DNA from: Candidatus Vogelbacteria bacterium
GTDB taxonomy: Bacteria; Patescibacteria; Paceibacteria; UBA9973; UBA12445
Reading direction: 5' to 3'
Assembly: GCA_016201425.1 (NCBI GenBank)
Contig: JACQCW010000010.1
Coordinates: 1 to 12,455, forward strand
Length of the DNA: 12,455 nucleotides
The translations under genes were made by a program, and so were the position numbers. Numbering within the stretch: position 1 is the stretch's first letter; each line of letters opens with the position of its first letter. The notes beneath the pieces are model-generated. The model was not told the DNA's origin. It did no database searches and saw nothing but the letters and a program-made list of their open reading frames with translations. Positions 1 to 6,936 of this stretch are shown here, piece after piece.

Positions 1-357
1 AGTCTTTTGCGATTCGCCCAACAAGGTGACTATGAATTTGTTGCTGGCCTTTATGAAGAAGAGCGTGACGGAGTCAGATCTGTCAGAGGACAGCAAACCG
101 ATCATGAGCCTGAGTTTGGCGGGCATAGCACGTGGTTGTATCGGTCGTATCTTCGCTTTTTCAAGTACAATATCAACAGCTGGCGCAAATCATACAACTG
201 TCCTCAGGACATTGATTTGCAGCTGAGAATGAGATCGGCTGGCGTTAAAATGATGGGCATGAATAAAGTGGTTTCATATATTCGTCCTCGACCAGGTTTA
301 ACAACTATTGGACTAGCTGCACGACTAGTCAATGATAAAAATCAATTTGAATCATGA
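1..357 (+). CDS. Family-2 glycosyltransferase, C-terminal fragment (5' end outside window)
   Basis: The reading frame is open from base 1 and ends at the TGA at 355-357, giving about 118 residues, so this is the 3' part of a gene that starts upstream. It shows the C-terminal layout of a GT2 subgroup: a GGHSTW segment, an aromatic/basic stretch (YRSYLRFFKYN), then an acidic QDIDLQLRM element followed by AGV, and an RPRPG turn near the end. In GT2 enzymes this part helps form the acceptor side of the GT-A fold, transferring a sugar from a nucleotide donor on the cytoplasmic face. Donor and acceptor cannot be deduced, because the DxD-containing N-terminal half is not visible. It runs in the same direction as the genes downstream but is separated from them by about 200 bases. 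Recognition rests on remembered family resemblance. Confidence 0.7.
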   Translation, partial: SLLRFAQQGDYEFVAGLYEEERDGVRSVRGQQTDHEPEFGGHSTWLYRSYLRFFKYNINSWRKSYNCPQDIDLQLRMRSAGVKMMGMNKVVSYIRPRPGLTTIGLAARLVNDKNQFES

Positions 358-562
358 TGTAACAATATTGCAGCACCTTCGAAAAAACTGGTAATAATTT
401 CATGCAGCCAGGTAATTTTAATTAATAGGGGGGTAAAGAAAGTATAGCGTGGTGTTGTTTACACGGTTGAGTTATTAAACAGGTGATGAAGGTTGCTAAA
501 CAAAAGCAAAATATTGGAAACAGAAGGAACTAAGTGCCTTCTTTAATAAATGGGATGCTGTC
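358..562 (+). other. Intergenic region between GT2 and the methyltransferase
   Basis: These 205 bases contain no convincing gene. A 15-codon reading frame at 486-533 is too short to support. An A/T-rich stretch with a run of six G (around 428-433) and an inverted repeat near the 3' end are the only structures seen. A promoter for the downstream block could lie here, but no hexamer pair with good spacing stood out. No JUMPstart/ops element was found. Confidence 0.5.
522..542 (+). terminator. Short hairpin ahead of the methyltransferase, possible weak terminator or leader structure
   Basis: AGAAGG (522-527) pairs perfectly with CCTTCT (537-542) around a 9-base loop. Two further pairs are possible inside the loop after one mismatch. 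The 3' arm runs into TTTAATAAA, a poor U-tract. It could end readthrough from the GT2 gene or structure the leader of the gene starting at 563. The stem is short and half A/T, so the functional call is weak. Confidence 0.3.
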
Positions 563-1522
563 ATGAATTTAAAATCGAATATTCAAAATGAATCGCCTAT
601 AGCTTGGCCGCTGAAAACGGGCTCTCTTTCTGTTGAAAGAGAGCAGGAGCTTATTAATGAGCTAAGAAGCTCATTTCGTGAATTTTCTGATAGTAAAGAG
701 GAAGCTCAAGGAGAAAAGCGCTGGCTCAATAACAATAAGCGTCTGAATGAGTTGGTGAATACTGAGGATCCTAGGCATTTTTTACAGTGGGATGTAATAA
801 AAAGAACCATGGAAGTTGGGGATGCAGACTTTATAGAGCTTGAGCTAGATTTCCTTAAAAAGGGGGCAAACTGGGGCCGTTGGAAGAATGCAATTAACGA
901 AGTAAGTGTTGGCGAGCCAACGCTGAGTGCCATTTACCCCGCTAGTAGTGGAAATTTAATTCATCATGCTTATCACGTTGCACAATTTGAGAGAAATACT
1001 AAAGTCGATATTAATAATATTGACTATATTTTTGAATTCGGGGGGGGATACGGAGGAATGTATCGATTGATCCATAATTTAGGTTTCAAGGGTAAATATG
1101 TGATCTTTGATTTTCCTGCTTTTTCAGCATTGCAACGATATTTTATTAAATCAATGGGCTTGCAAGTCCATACAGTGGAGTCCTTTAAGGCGGCAGAAAG
1201 TGGGGTTATTTGCGTATCAGATTTGCAGCAATTAGAAACGCTACTTGTCGAGTGCAAGCCAGTTGACAATGCATTGTTTCTTGCAACTTGGTCACTAAGT
1301 GAGTGCCCTATAGAATTTAGGGGAAAAATTTTGTCAATGTTGACGCACTTCAAGGCATATCTTCTTGCATATCAGGGGCAGTTTGAAGGCAATGACAACA
1401 CGGAATTTTTTGATAATTGGAAAAAAAATAAACCACAATTTGAATGGCATATTCAAAAAATTTCCCATATTCCCAATGAATTTTATAAAGATAACTTTTA
1501 TCTTTTTGGGAAAATTAAATAA
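563..1522 (+). CDS. Putative SAM-dependent sugar O-methyltransferase (NanM-like)
   Basis: A 319-residue protein resembling the 'putative sugar O-methyltransferase' family often found in polysaccharide loci. The S-adenosylmethionine-binding motif I is clear at residues 158-165 (E-F-G-G-G-Y-G-G), followed by a hydrophobic strand and an acidic turn (VIFDFPAF) as expected for a Rossmann-like methyltransferase. A conserved-looking TWSLSE segment lies further on. The N-terminal 150 residues are mostly helical and charged and probably form the acceptor-binding part. It would methylate a hydroxyl of a sugar residue in the cytoplasm, capping or decorating the repeat unit. The ATG at 563 is preceded by a weak GGGA at 552-555. 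Only 5 bases separate its stop from the next gene, so it is co-transcribed with the sugar-nucleotide enzymes. The acceptor sugar is unknown; the neighbouring deoxyhexose genes make that sugar a candidate. Confidence 0.75.
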   Translation: MNLKSNIQNESPIAWPLKTGSLSVEREQELINELRSSFREFSDSKEEAQGEKRWLNNNKRLNELVNTEDPRHFLQWDVIKRTMEVGDADFIELELDFLKKGANWGRWKNAINEVSVGEPTLSAIYPASSGNLIHHAYHVAQFERNTKVDINNIDYIFEFGGGYGGMYRLIHNLGFKGKYVIFDFPAFSALQRYFIKSMGLQVHTVESFKAAESGVICVSDLQQLETLLVECKPVDNALFLATWSLSECPIEFRGKILSMLTHFKAYLLAYQGQFEGNDNTEFFDNWKKNKPQFEWHIQKISHIPNEFYKDNFYLFGKIK

Positions 1523-1527
1523 AATTC

Positions 1528-2493
1528 ATGCAAAATTATAAATTAGGTTTTGATAAAAGAATTTATATTGCAGGTCACAAAGGCATGTTTGGGTCTGCGA
1601 TTGTAAGGTTATTCCAAGAGCGGGGGTATAAGAATTTAATCTTAAAGTCGAGTAAAGAGTTGGACCTTGGGGACGCTGTTGCCGTCAAAAACTTCTTTGA
1701 TAAAGAAACCCCTCAAGTTGTAATACTGGCTGCTGCTCGTGTGGGTGGAATCCAAGCCAACCTGGATGCACCTGCAGAGTTTCTTTATGAAAACCTGATG
1801 ATTCAAAATAATGTCATTCACCAGTCCTATCTGCACGGGGTGGAAAAATTCTGTTTTTTGGGCAGTTCATGCATTTATCCACGAGAGTGTGCTCAGCCAA
1901 TGAAAGAGGAGTATTTGCTCGGCGGACCGCTTGAGCCAACAAACGAAGGTTATGCGCTAGCTAAAGTTTGTGGCTTAAAAATGGTTGAACTATATCGAAA
2001 ACAATATAAATTTCCCGGGATAAGTCTGATGCCCTGTAATTTGTATGGCACTAATGACAGCTTCGACCCTATACATTCTCATGTGTTGTCAGCTTTGGTA
2101 AAAAAAATGGTTGACGCAGTCGAGATGAATTTGCCGAGTGTTTCATTATGGGGGACTGGGATTGCAAAGCGTGAATTTATGCATGTGGATGACGCAGCGG
2201 ATGCTGTTTTGTATTTTTTGGACAAGGAGATCGGGTCAGATTTAATCAATATTGGTTGGGGTGAAGATATCTCAATCAAAGATCTTGCAATAAAAATAGC
2301 AGAATTTGCCGGATACAACGGTGAGCTGGTGTGGGATAAGTCAAAGCCGGACGGTATGCTACGTAAATGCATGGATGTATCCAGAATGAAAAATCAAGGA
2401 TTTGTTCCGAAAATACCGCTGGACGCAGGCATACAAAAGACAATAGAAGAGTACGGAGCAATTATGAAAAAATCAGCAAGGAGAGAACAATGA
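1528..2493 (+). CDS. fcl: GDP-L-fucose synthase family epimerase/reductase (could be GDP-L-colitose synthase, ColC-like)
   Basis: A 321-residue short-chain dehydrogenase of the GMER/WcaG family, the usual length. The NADP-binding glycine motif is at residues 16-22 (GHKGMFG). The catalytic serine lies in GSSCIYP (112-118), and Tyr142 and Lys146 form the YxxxK pair. The NLYG, SHV and KPDGMLRK segments typical of the family are present. These enzymes epimerise C3/C5 and reduce C4 of GDP-4-keto-6-deoxymannose to give GDP-L-fucose. Homologues (ColC) act on the 3-deoxy analogue to give GDP-L-colitose. The stop overlaps the start of the next gene (ATGA at 2490-2493), so the two are translationally coupled. 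Since that neighbour looks like a sugar 3-dehydratase, a ColC-type role is a real alternative to fucose synthesis. The gene for the preceding dehydratase (gmd) is not in this window. The start at 1528 lacks a strong ribosome-binding site. Confidence 0.85.
   Translation: MQNYKLGFDKRIYIAGHKGMFGSAIVRLFQERGYKNLILKSSKELDLGDAVAVKNFFDKETPQVVILAAARVGGIQANLDAPAEFLYENLMIQNNVIHQSYLHGVEKFCFLGSSCIYPRECAQPMKEEYLLGGPLEPTNEGYALAKVCGLKMVELYRKQYKFPGISLMPCNLYGTNDSFDPIHSHVLSALVKKMVDAVEMNLPSVSLWGTGIAKREFMHVDDAADAVLYFLDKEIGSDLINIGWGEDISIKDLAIKIAEFAGYNGELVWDKSKPDGMLRKCMDVSRMKNQGFVPKIPLDAGIQKTIEEYGAIMKKSARREQ
2478..2483 (+). promoter_or_regulatory. Ribosome-binding site that fixes the start of the DegT-family gene
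   Basis: AAGGAG ends 6 bases before the ATG at 2490, inside the 3' end of the preceding gene. It selects 2490 over the longer in-frame reading from 2367, which would overlap the epimerase by more than 120 bases and adds residues unlike the family. Confidence 0.75.
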
Positions 2494-3665
2494 TCCCATT
2501 AATGAAAAACGCTTTTCTCAATGAATTTGAGACGAGAAAAGAGCTCGCAGAATTTATCTCCAGAAGCGGTCGATTGAGCATGGGAGAAGAATGTTTTGCA
2601 TTTGAAAGAGAGTTTGCTGAATTTCAGGGCTGCAAGGAGGCGGTACTGGTCAATAGTGGTGGTAGCGCTAATCTCGCCATGCTGCAGACATTAAAGAATC
2701 TTGGGAAACTTAAAGACGGTGATAAGGTGGGATTCTCAGCATTGACGTGGTCAACCAATGTTATGCCTATCATTCAATTGGGCATGATACCGGTGGCGAT
2801 TGATTGTGACCCAACAACACTAAATGTAATGTCAGTACAGATAAATGAACGTCTTAAAACAACGGAAATTAAAGCACTATTTCTTACAAATGTATTAGGA
2901 TTTGCTGGAGATCTTAATGTAATACGTGATATCTGCAATGAGAGAAACATAACTTTGATTGAAGATAATTGTGAAGCGCTTGGATCTGAACTACCAGAGG
3001 GCAAGTGCGGTAATTTCGGAGAAATGGCTAGCTTTTCATTTTTCATCGCTCATCATATGTCTACAATCGAAGGTGGAATGGTGGCCACTGACAACGAAGA
3101 GTATGCCGAAATGTTAAGGATTGTACGAGCTAATGGTTGGGATCGGAATTTAAAGGCGCATCAGCCGCAAATATGGAGGACGCAAAGTAATATTCGGTCC
3201 GAATTTGATGCGAAATACACGTTCTATGACCTCGGTTACAATATTCGTCCAACTGAAATCACAGGGTTTATTGGGCGATTTCAATTACCATCTTTAAAAG
3301 ATAGTATCAAAATAAGAGAAAGTAACTATCTAATTTTAGAAGCAACAGCAAAAGGAAATTCCGATTTAATAGCAATCAGACATGATAACCTGACATTGCT
3401 TTCTAGTTTCGCTCTGCCAGTTATGTGTAAAGATCCCCAAACGAGAGATTATTATGTTGCCCAATTCTCTGGGGCGGGAGTTGAAGTTCGCCCAATGATC
3501 GCTGGAAATATACAGAATCAGCCATTTTATAGAAAGTATGTTAATGAAATATACGATTTACCAGGAGCAGATAAGGTACACGAGTGCGGATTTTATTGTG
3601 GAAACTATCCGGAATTGACGGATGCTGATATTGAGACGTTGAATAGTTGCCTCTTGCGTAAATAA
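2490..3665 (+). CDS. PLP-dependent DegT/DnrJ/EryC1-fold sugar dehydratase (ColD/RfbH-like, His in place of PLP lysine)
   Basis: A 391-residue protein with the complete DegT fold: VNSGGSANLA near residue 53, the PLP-contacting acidic segment EDNCEALGS, the active-site loop SFSFFIAHHMSTIEGGM, GYNIRPTEITG and the C-terminal VRPMIAGN segment. At the loop position where aminotransferases carry the lysine that forms the PLP Schiff base, this protein has His188 (codon 3051-3053), followed by His189. Known members with this histidine are ColD (GDP-4-keto-6-deoxymannose 3-dehydratase) and RfbH/E1 (CDP-4-keto-6-deoxyglucose 3-dehydratase). They remove the C3 hydroxyl and do not transaminate. ColD works alone with glutamate; E1 needs a reductase partner, and none is visible here. 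Coupling to the GDP-fucose-synthase homologue favours a GDP-linked substrate and a 3,6-dideoxy-L-hexose product. The family and the histidine are seen directly; the substrate is inferred. Confidence 0.8.
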   Translation: MIPLMKNAFLNEFETRKELAEFISRSGRLSMGEECFAFEREFAEFQGCKEAVLVNSGGSANLAMLQTLKNLGKLKDGDKVGFSALTWSTNVMPIIQLGMIPVAIDCDPTTLNVMSVQINERLKTTEIKALFLTNVLGFAGDLNVIRDICNERNITLIEDNCEALGSELPEGKCGNFGEMASFSFFIAHHMSTIEGGMVATDNEEYAEMLRIVRANGWDRNLKAHQPQIWRTQSNIRSEFDAKYTFYDLGYNIRPTEITGFIGRFQLPSLKDSIKIRESNYLILEATAKGNSDLIAIRHDNLTLLSSFALPVMCKDPQTRDYYVAQFSGAGVEVRPMIAGNIQNQPFYRKYVNEIYDLPGADKVHECGFYCGNYPELTDADIETLNSCLLRK

Positions 3666-3750
3666 AATTCGATTTGGTATGTAGCATTTTAAGTATCCAA
3701 GTCTAGCAATAGCACGTATTTAACTATAAAGAAGTAATGAAATTAAAAAT

Positions 3751-3757
3751 AGGAAGG
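3751..3757 (+). promoter_or_regulatory. Ribosome-binding site supporting the GTG start at 3767
   Basis: AGGAAGG ends 9 bases before GTG 3767. It sits in the 101-base gap after the DegT-family gene and supports the unusual GTG initiation codon; the family-typical N-terminus (IIAQLIGGLGNQ) begins right after it. Confidence 0.7.
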
Positions 3758-3766
3758 CGTTGACCA

Positions 3767-4576
3767 GTGATTATTGCGCAGTTGATCGGAGGACTTGGAA
3801 ATCAAATGTTTCAGTATGCAATGGCAAGACATTTGGCAAAGATTAATAACACAACTTTAAAAATTGATTTGACACCTTTCGAAGACTATAAGTTACATAA
3901 GTATTCGCTACATCATTTGGGGATAGTAGCGGACATAGCGTCAAAGGAGGATCTAGAAAAAGTCACTTTCATTAAGGAAAAACATTTTCATTATGATGTC
4001 TCATATAAAGAGATAGGAAATAATGTTCTACTAAAGGGCTACTGGCAAACAGAAAAATACTTTAATGAAATCCCAGACATTATCCGACACGAATTTGCTG
4101 TCAAAACCCCATTGGGAAATAAAAATCTTGAAGTTGCTAACTTAATTAAAGCGTCCAATTCCGTATGTTTACATATAAGACGATGTGATTATGTACCCAA
4201 TACCTACGGAGACCAGATTTTTGATAGTTTAACGTTAGATTATTATTTCAAAGCGATTGAGTTGCTGGCACATGAAAAACAAGATCTCAAATTTTTTATA
4301 TTTAGCGATGATCCTGGGTGGGTAAAAGATAATGTTAAATTGGACCACTCGGTTGTATATGTCGACCACAATACAGCTGAATCAAATTACGAAGATCTTC
4401 GCTTAATGAGTTTATGCAATCATAATATTATTGCCAACAGTTCATTTAGTTGGTGGGGTGCATGGCTAAATAAAAATCGAGATAAAAAAGTATATGCGCC
4501 AAAAAACTGGTTTAATTCCAACGTAAGAAATTTAGATCCAAAAGATATTATCCCCGAATCATGGTACAAAATTTAA
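3767..4576 (+). CDS. GT11 glycosyltransferase (alpha-1,2-fucosyltransferase family)
   Basis: A 269-residue GT11 enzyme, close to the usual bacterial length. It starts with the family signature GGLGNQMFQYA at the N-terminus and carries the GDP-binding motif H-I-R-R-C-D-Y at residues 136-142. It also has the FSDDPGW segment and the C-terminal NSSFSWWGAW block starting at residue 224. GT11 enzymes transfer L-fucose from GDP-fucose to galactose or a similar acceptor in alpha-1,2 linkage in the cytoplasm, on the lipid-linked repeat unit. The neighbouring epimerase and ColD-like dehydratase raise the possibility that the donor is GDP-colitose or another 3-deoxy relative; alpha-1,2-colitosyl transfer is known, from memory, in E. 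coli O55. The start is GTG with a good ribosome-binding site. The gene ends 16 bases inside the start of the next one. Confidence 0.9.
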   Translation: MIIAQLIGGLGNQMFQYAMARHLAKINNTTLKIDLTPFEDYKLHKYSLHHLGIVADIASKEDLEKVTFIKEKHFHYDVSYKEIGNNVLLKGYWQTEKYFNEIPDIIRHEFAVKTPLGNKNLEVANLIKASNSVCLHIRRCDYVPNTYGDQIFDSLTLDYYFKAIELLAHEKQDLKFFIFSDDPGWVKDNVKLDHSVVYVDHNTAESNYEDLRLMSLCNHNIIANSSFSWWGAWLNKNRDKKVYAPKNWFNSNVRNLDPKDIIPESWYKI

Positions 4577-5706
4577 ATAATTTCCAGGCCAAGCAAGATG
4601 AATTGCGAGTTAATCTCGTGTCATGTCAGACAGAAAATAGCGGGCAAGAAGTAACGCATGAAAAGAATAAATTGCTTCGATGGGGAATGCTGGGCACGGG
4701 AAACGCTGCCAATGTATTGGCGGCCGCGATTAAAGCTTCGTCAAGTGGCCAGCTCGTTGCGGTTGCAAGCAGAGATGCAGAGGTGGCCAGAAAATTCTCC
4801 CAAAAATATCAAGTAGGCAAATCATATGGTTCATATGAAGAGTTATTAAATGATGCTGAGGTTGATGTTGTTTGTATTGCCTTGCCGCATAATTTGCACG
4901 CAGAGTGGTCTATAAAAGCTGCGCAAGCAAAAAAACATATTCTATGCGAGAAACCGGCAGCGATTAAGTACGGCGCTGCTTTAGCTGTTATTGATGAGGT
5001 AAAAAAACAAAATGTCTTCTACATGGAAGGATTCATGTATAGATGTCATAAACAAACCAAAAAGTTAGTTGAAATTCTCAAAGCAAAGGAGATTGGTCAA
5101 ATTAAATTGATAGAAGCATCATTTTGTTACCATGCAGAGTATAGCGCTGAAGAAATTGCACGTAAGAAAATAAATGGCGGAGGCGGAATTCTTGATGTTG
5201 GCTGTTACCCGGTGTCAATGGCGAGATTGATTGCAGGTATTGATAATGATGTAGAAGCAATTATGCCGCTGGAAGTGCAAGGGATGGCTCATGTCGGTGA
5301 CGAAAGTGAGTACGATGAATGGGCGGTAGCCAACTTAAAATTTCAGGGTGACATTCTTGCGCAAGTATCGACATCAGTCAGCGTGGAGCACAGAAATGAT
5401 CTTCGGATATTTGGTTCCAAGGGATCTATTTATATACCATCACCTTGGGTGCCAGGGGGGGCAGGGCCAGGTTGCACGAGTATTTTTATAAAATATACAG
5501 GTGGTCGAGAGATTAAAGAAATTAAAGTTGAAACAACTATTGGTCTATATGCTCAGGAAATGGACACTGTGGCTGAGAATATTCAGCTTAAGCAGGCAAA
5601 GGAAATGAATTGGCAAGATACCTTGTGCAATATGAAAACAATTGAGCTATGGAGGAATACTGTTGGAATAATGGGTGGTGCTGATAGTTACAATTTTCAA
5701 AATTAG
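4561..5706 (+). CDS. Gfo/Idh/MocA-family NAD(P)-dependent sugar oxidoreductase
   Basis: A 381-residue oxidoreductase. The dinucleotide-binding motif is at residues 42-47 (G-M-L-G-T-G), the E-K-P signature that holds the nicotinamide is at 130-132, and the GGGGILDVGCY segment with D212 and Y216 belongs to the substrate pocket of the C-terminal alpha/beta domain. Family members oxidise or reduce a ring hydroxyl or keto group of sugars, including nucleotide-linked deoxysugars. The substrate here is unknown; a ketoreductase step in making the deoxysugar is the simplest guess from position. About 40 residues precede the Rossmann strand, which is long and not family-like. The ATG at 4561 overlaps the GT11 gene by 16 bases and has no Shine-Dalgarno. 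GTG 4618 or TTG 4672 are possible later starts. No partner gene for a diketo pathway is visible nearby. Confidence 0.85.
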   Translation: MVQNLNNFQAKQDELRVNLVSCQTENSGQEVTHEKNKLLRWGMLGTGNAANVLAAAIKASSSGQLVAVASRDAEVARKFSQKYQVGKSYGSYEELLNDAEVDVVCIALPHNLHAEWSIKAAQAKKHILCEKPAAIKYGAALAVIDEVKKQNVFYMEGFMYRCHKQTKKLVEILKAKEIGQIKLIEASFCYHAEYSAEEIARKKINGGGGILDVGCYPVSMARLIAGIDNDVEAIMPLEVQGMAHVGDESEYDEWAVANLKFQGDILAQVSTSVSVEHRNDLRIFGSKGSIYIPSPWVPGGAGPGCTSIFIKYTGGREIKEIKVETTIGLYAQEMDTVAENIQLKQAKEMNWQDTLCNMKTIELWRNTVGIMGGADSYNFQN

Positions 5707-5708
5707 GG

Positions 5709-5732
5709 CTTCCAATCTAGTAAATATGGAAG
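5709..5732 (+). terminator. Hairpin just after the oxidoreductase gene, weak terminator candidate
   Basis: CTTCCA (5709-5714) pairs with TGGAAG (5727-5732) around a 12-base loop, three bases after the stop codon. There is no T-run on either side, so efficient intrinsic termination is unlikely. It may mark the end of the 563-5706 transcription unit. Confidence 0.25.
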
Positions 5733-5770
5733 GTCACAATTGAATTAGTTTCAGTTGCGTAAAAAACGAG

Positions 5771-5786
5771 CAATTAATGGATTAAT
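5771..5786. repeat. 16-bp direct repeat, copy 1 (CAATTAATGGATTAAT)
   Basis: A perfect 16-base copy of the sequence at 6996-7011. It lies 47 bases upstream of the 4,6-dehydratase start. It contains two ATTAAT palindromes separated by two bases, so it could be an operator-like site, but A/T richness makes a chance match possible. Confidence 0.45.
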
Positions 5787-5794
5787 CCTCTAAA

Positions 5795-5810
5795 GAATGA
5801 TTGTTCATTC
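5795..5810. repeat. Perfect inverted repeat in the 4,6-dehydratase leader
   Basis: GAATGA (5795-5800) and TCATTC (5805-5810) form a 6-bp stem with a 4-base loop, 23 bases upstream of the chosen start of the next gene. It could be a small leader hairpin or a protein-binding site. Nothing else supports a function. Confidence 0.3.
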
Positions 5811-5833
5811 GAAAGATTGCAATGGGAGTGGAT

Positions 5834-6832
5834 ATGTTTAGAGGTGCAAATATATTGATAACAGGCGGAACAGGGTCATTTGGGAATACTTTCGTGCCCA
5901 TGACTTTAGCCAAATATAATCCACTTCGCTTAGTAATTTACTCACGCGATGAAATGAAACAATATGAAATGGCAAAAATATATGCCAATGACCCGCGAGT
6001 ACGTTTTTTTATTGGAGACGTAAGAGACAAAGATCGTCTTTCACGCGCACTAGATGGTATCGATTATGTTGTTCACGCTGCAGCAACCAAAATTGTTCCA
6101 ACTGCAGAATACAATCCGTTTGAATGTGTTAAAACTAACGTGATCGGTGCCATGAACTTGATTGATGCGTGTATAGATCGAGGCGTCAAACGTGTAGTTG
6201 CACTATCAACAGATAAAGCTAGCAGCCCCGCCAATTTGTATGGCGCCACAAAGCTTGCATCTGACAAATTATTTGTAGCAGGAAACTCCTATGCTGGTTC
6301 ATATGACACTCGCTTCGGTGTGGTACGTTATGGTAACGTAATGGGTTCCCGCGGCTCTATCCTCCCACTTTTTCTCTCGCCCAAACATAACGGCACGTTG
6401 CCAATAACTGATGTTCGAATGACGCGTTTTATGATCACTTTGGAGCAAGCTGTTGATCTAGTGTGGCATGCATTTGAGGATATGGTAGGAGGTGAGATTT
6501 ATGTGAAAAAAATACCATCGATAAAAGTAACCGATATCGCAATTGCATGTGTGCCTGATGCTAAACATGAAATTATTGGTATCAGACCAGGTGAGAAGCT
6601 GCACGAACAAATGATTGGCATTGAAGATGCATTGCATACTTATGAATATCCAGAGCACTATAAGGTATTACCCGCCATACACGATTGGAGTAAAGATCCA
6701 AGCCGGATTAAAGATGGGAAAATTGTGGCTGAGAACTTTACCTACTGCTCAGACAACAACAAAGAATGGATGAGTATCGAAACATTGCAAGCTTGGATCG
6801 AAATGAATCGTAAAAAAATCGGGAAGATATGA
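5834..6832 (+). CDS. pseB: UDP-N-acetylglucosamine 4,6-dehydratase (inverting), PseB-like
   Basis: A 332-residue extended SDR dehydratase, the same size as PseB. The N-terminal ITGGTGSFG binds NADP (residues 9-17). The catalytic D127-K128 pair sits in STDKA and Tyr136/Lys140 in YGATK, matching the Asp-Lys-Tyr layout of Helicobacter PseB. The VRYGNVMGSRGS, TRFMITL and GIRPGEKLHE blocks are all present. YGATK, and not MGISK, separates it from the WbjB/CapE branch. It converts UDP-GlcNAc to UDP-2-acetamido-2,6-dideoxy-L-arabino-4-hexulose, the first step to pseudaminic acid or other L-sugars. ATG 5834 is chosen because GGGAG (5824-5828) precedes it by 5 bases; ATG 5822 and TTG 5801 are in frame but lack a ribosome-binding site. 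No PseC aminotransferase or other partner follows; the next reading frame is only a stub. Confidence 0.85.
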   Translation: MFRGANILITGGTGSFGNTFVPMTLAKYNPLRLVIYSRDEMKQYEMAKIYANDPRVRFFIGDVRDKDRLSRALDGIDYVVHAAATKIVPTAEYNPFECVKTNVIGAMNLIDACIDRGVKRVVALSTDKASSPANLYGATKLASDKLFVAGNSYAGSYDTRFGVVRYGNVMGSRGSILPLFLSPKHNGTLPITDVRMTRFMITLEQAVDLVWHAFEDMVGGEIYVKKIPSIKVTDIAIACVPDAKHEIIGIRPGEKLHEQMIGIEDALHTYEYPEHYKVLPAIHDWSKDPSRIKDGKIVAENFTYCSDNNKEWMSIETLQAWIEMNRKKIGKI

Positions 6833-6833
6833 C

Positions 6834-6911
6834 ATGAGCGTTGAGTATAGTATCTTGAGTACAAAGGAAGAATTGCCCAGTCTCATCAAATATTTAAAGC
6901 CGCTAGAATAA
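6834..6911 (+). pseudogene. 25-codon stub after pseB, probable remnant of a deleted downstream gene
   Basis: ATG 6834 begins one base after the pseB stop and is preceded by GGGAAG (6821-6826) at 7 bases. This is the spacing of a genuine operon gene. The frame, starting MSVEYSILSTKEELPSL, ends after 25 residues at TAA 6909-6911. The remaining hundred bases up to the next gene are open in no frame for long. It reads like a protein N-terminus cut off by a deletion, perhaps the original pathway partner of pseB. A genuine small peptide is the alternative. I recognise no family. Confidence 0.4.
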
Positions 6912-6936
6912 TTGCTACGCTAGACCTTGGTTTGGG

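Noticed and set aside
486..533. A 15-residue reading frame before the methyltransferase
   Set aside because: Too short, ends within the hairpin, and has no supporting evidence beyond an AGG near the start.
706..933. Antisense reading frames of 60-110 codons inside the plus-strand genes (also at 1024-1353, 2774-3046 and 10415-10654)
   Set aside because: They lie opposite clearly conserved coding regions, resemble no family and have no ribosome-binding sites.
2367..2489. Longer N-terminal reading of the DegT-family gene from 2367
   Set aside because: It would overlap the epimerase gene by over 120 bases; the ATG at 2490 has a good ribosome-binding site and gives a family-like N-terminus and length.
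5322..5329. GGCGGTAG, the core of the ops/JUMPstart element recognised by RfaH
   Set aside because: It lies well inside the oxidoreductase coding region, where it encodes conserved-looking residues, and is not in a leader. A chance match is more likely.
5801..5833. TTG 5801 or ATG 5822 as the pseB start
   Set aside because: Neither has a ribosome-binding site, and the extra residues are not family-like; ATG 5834 follows GGGAG at 5 bases.
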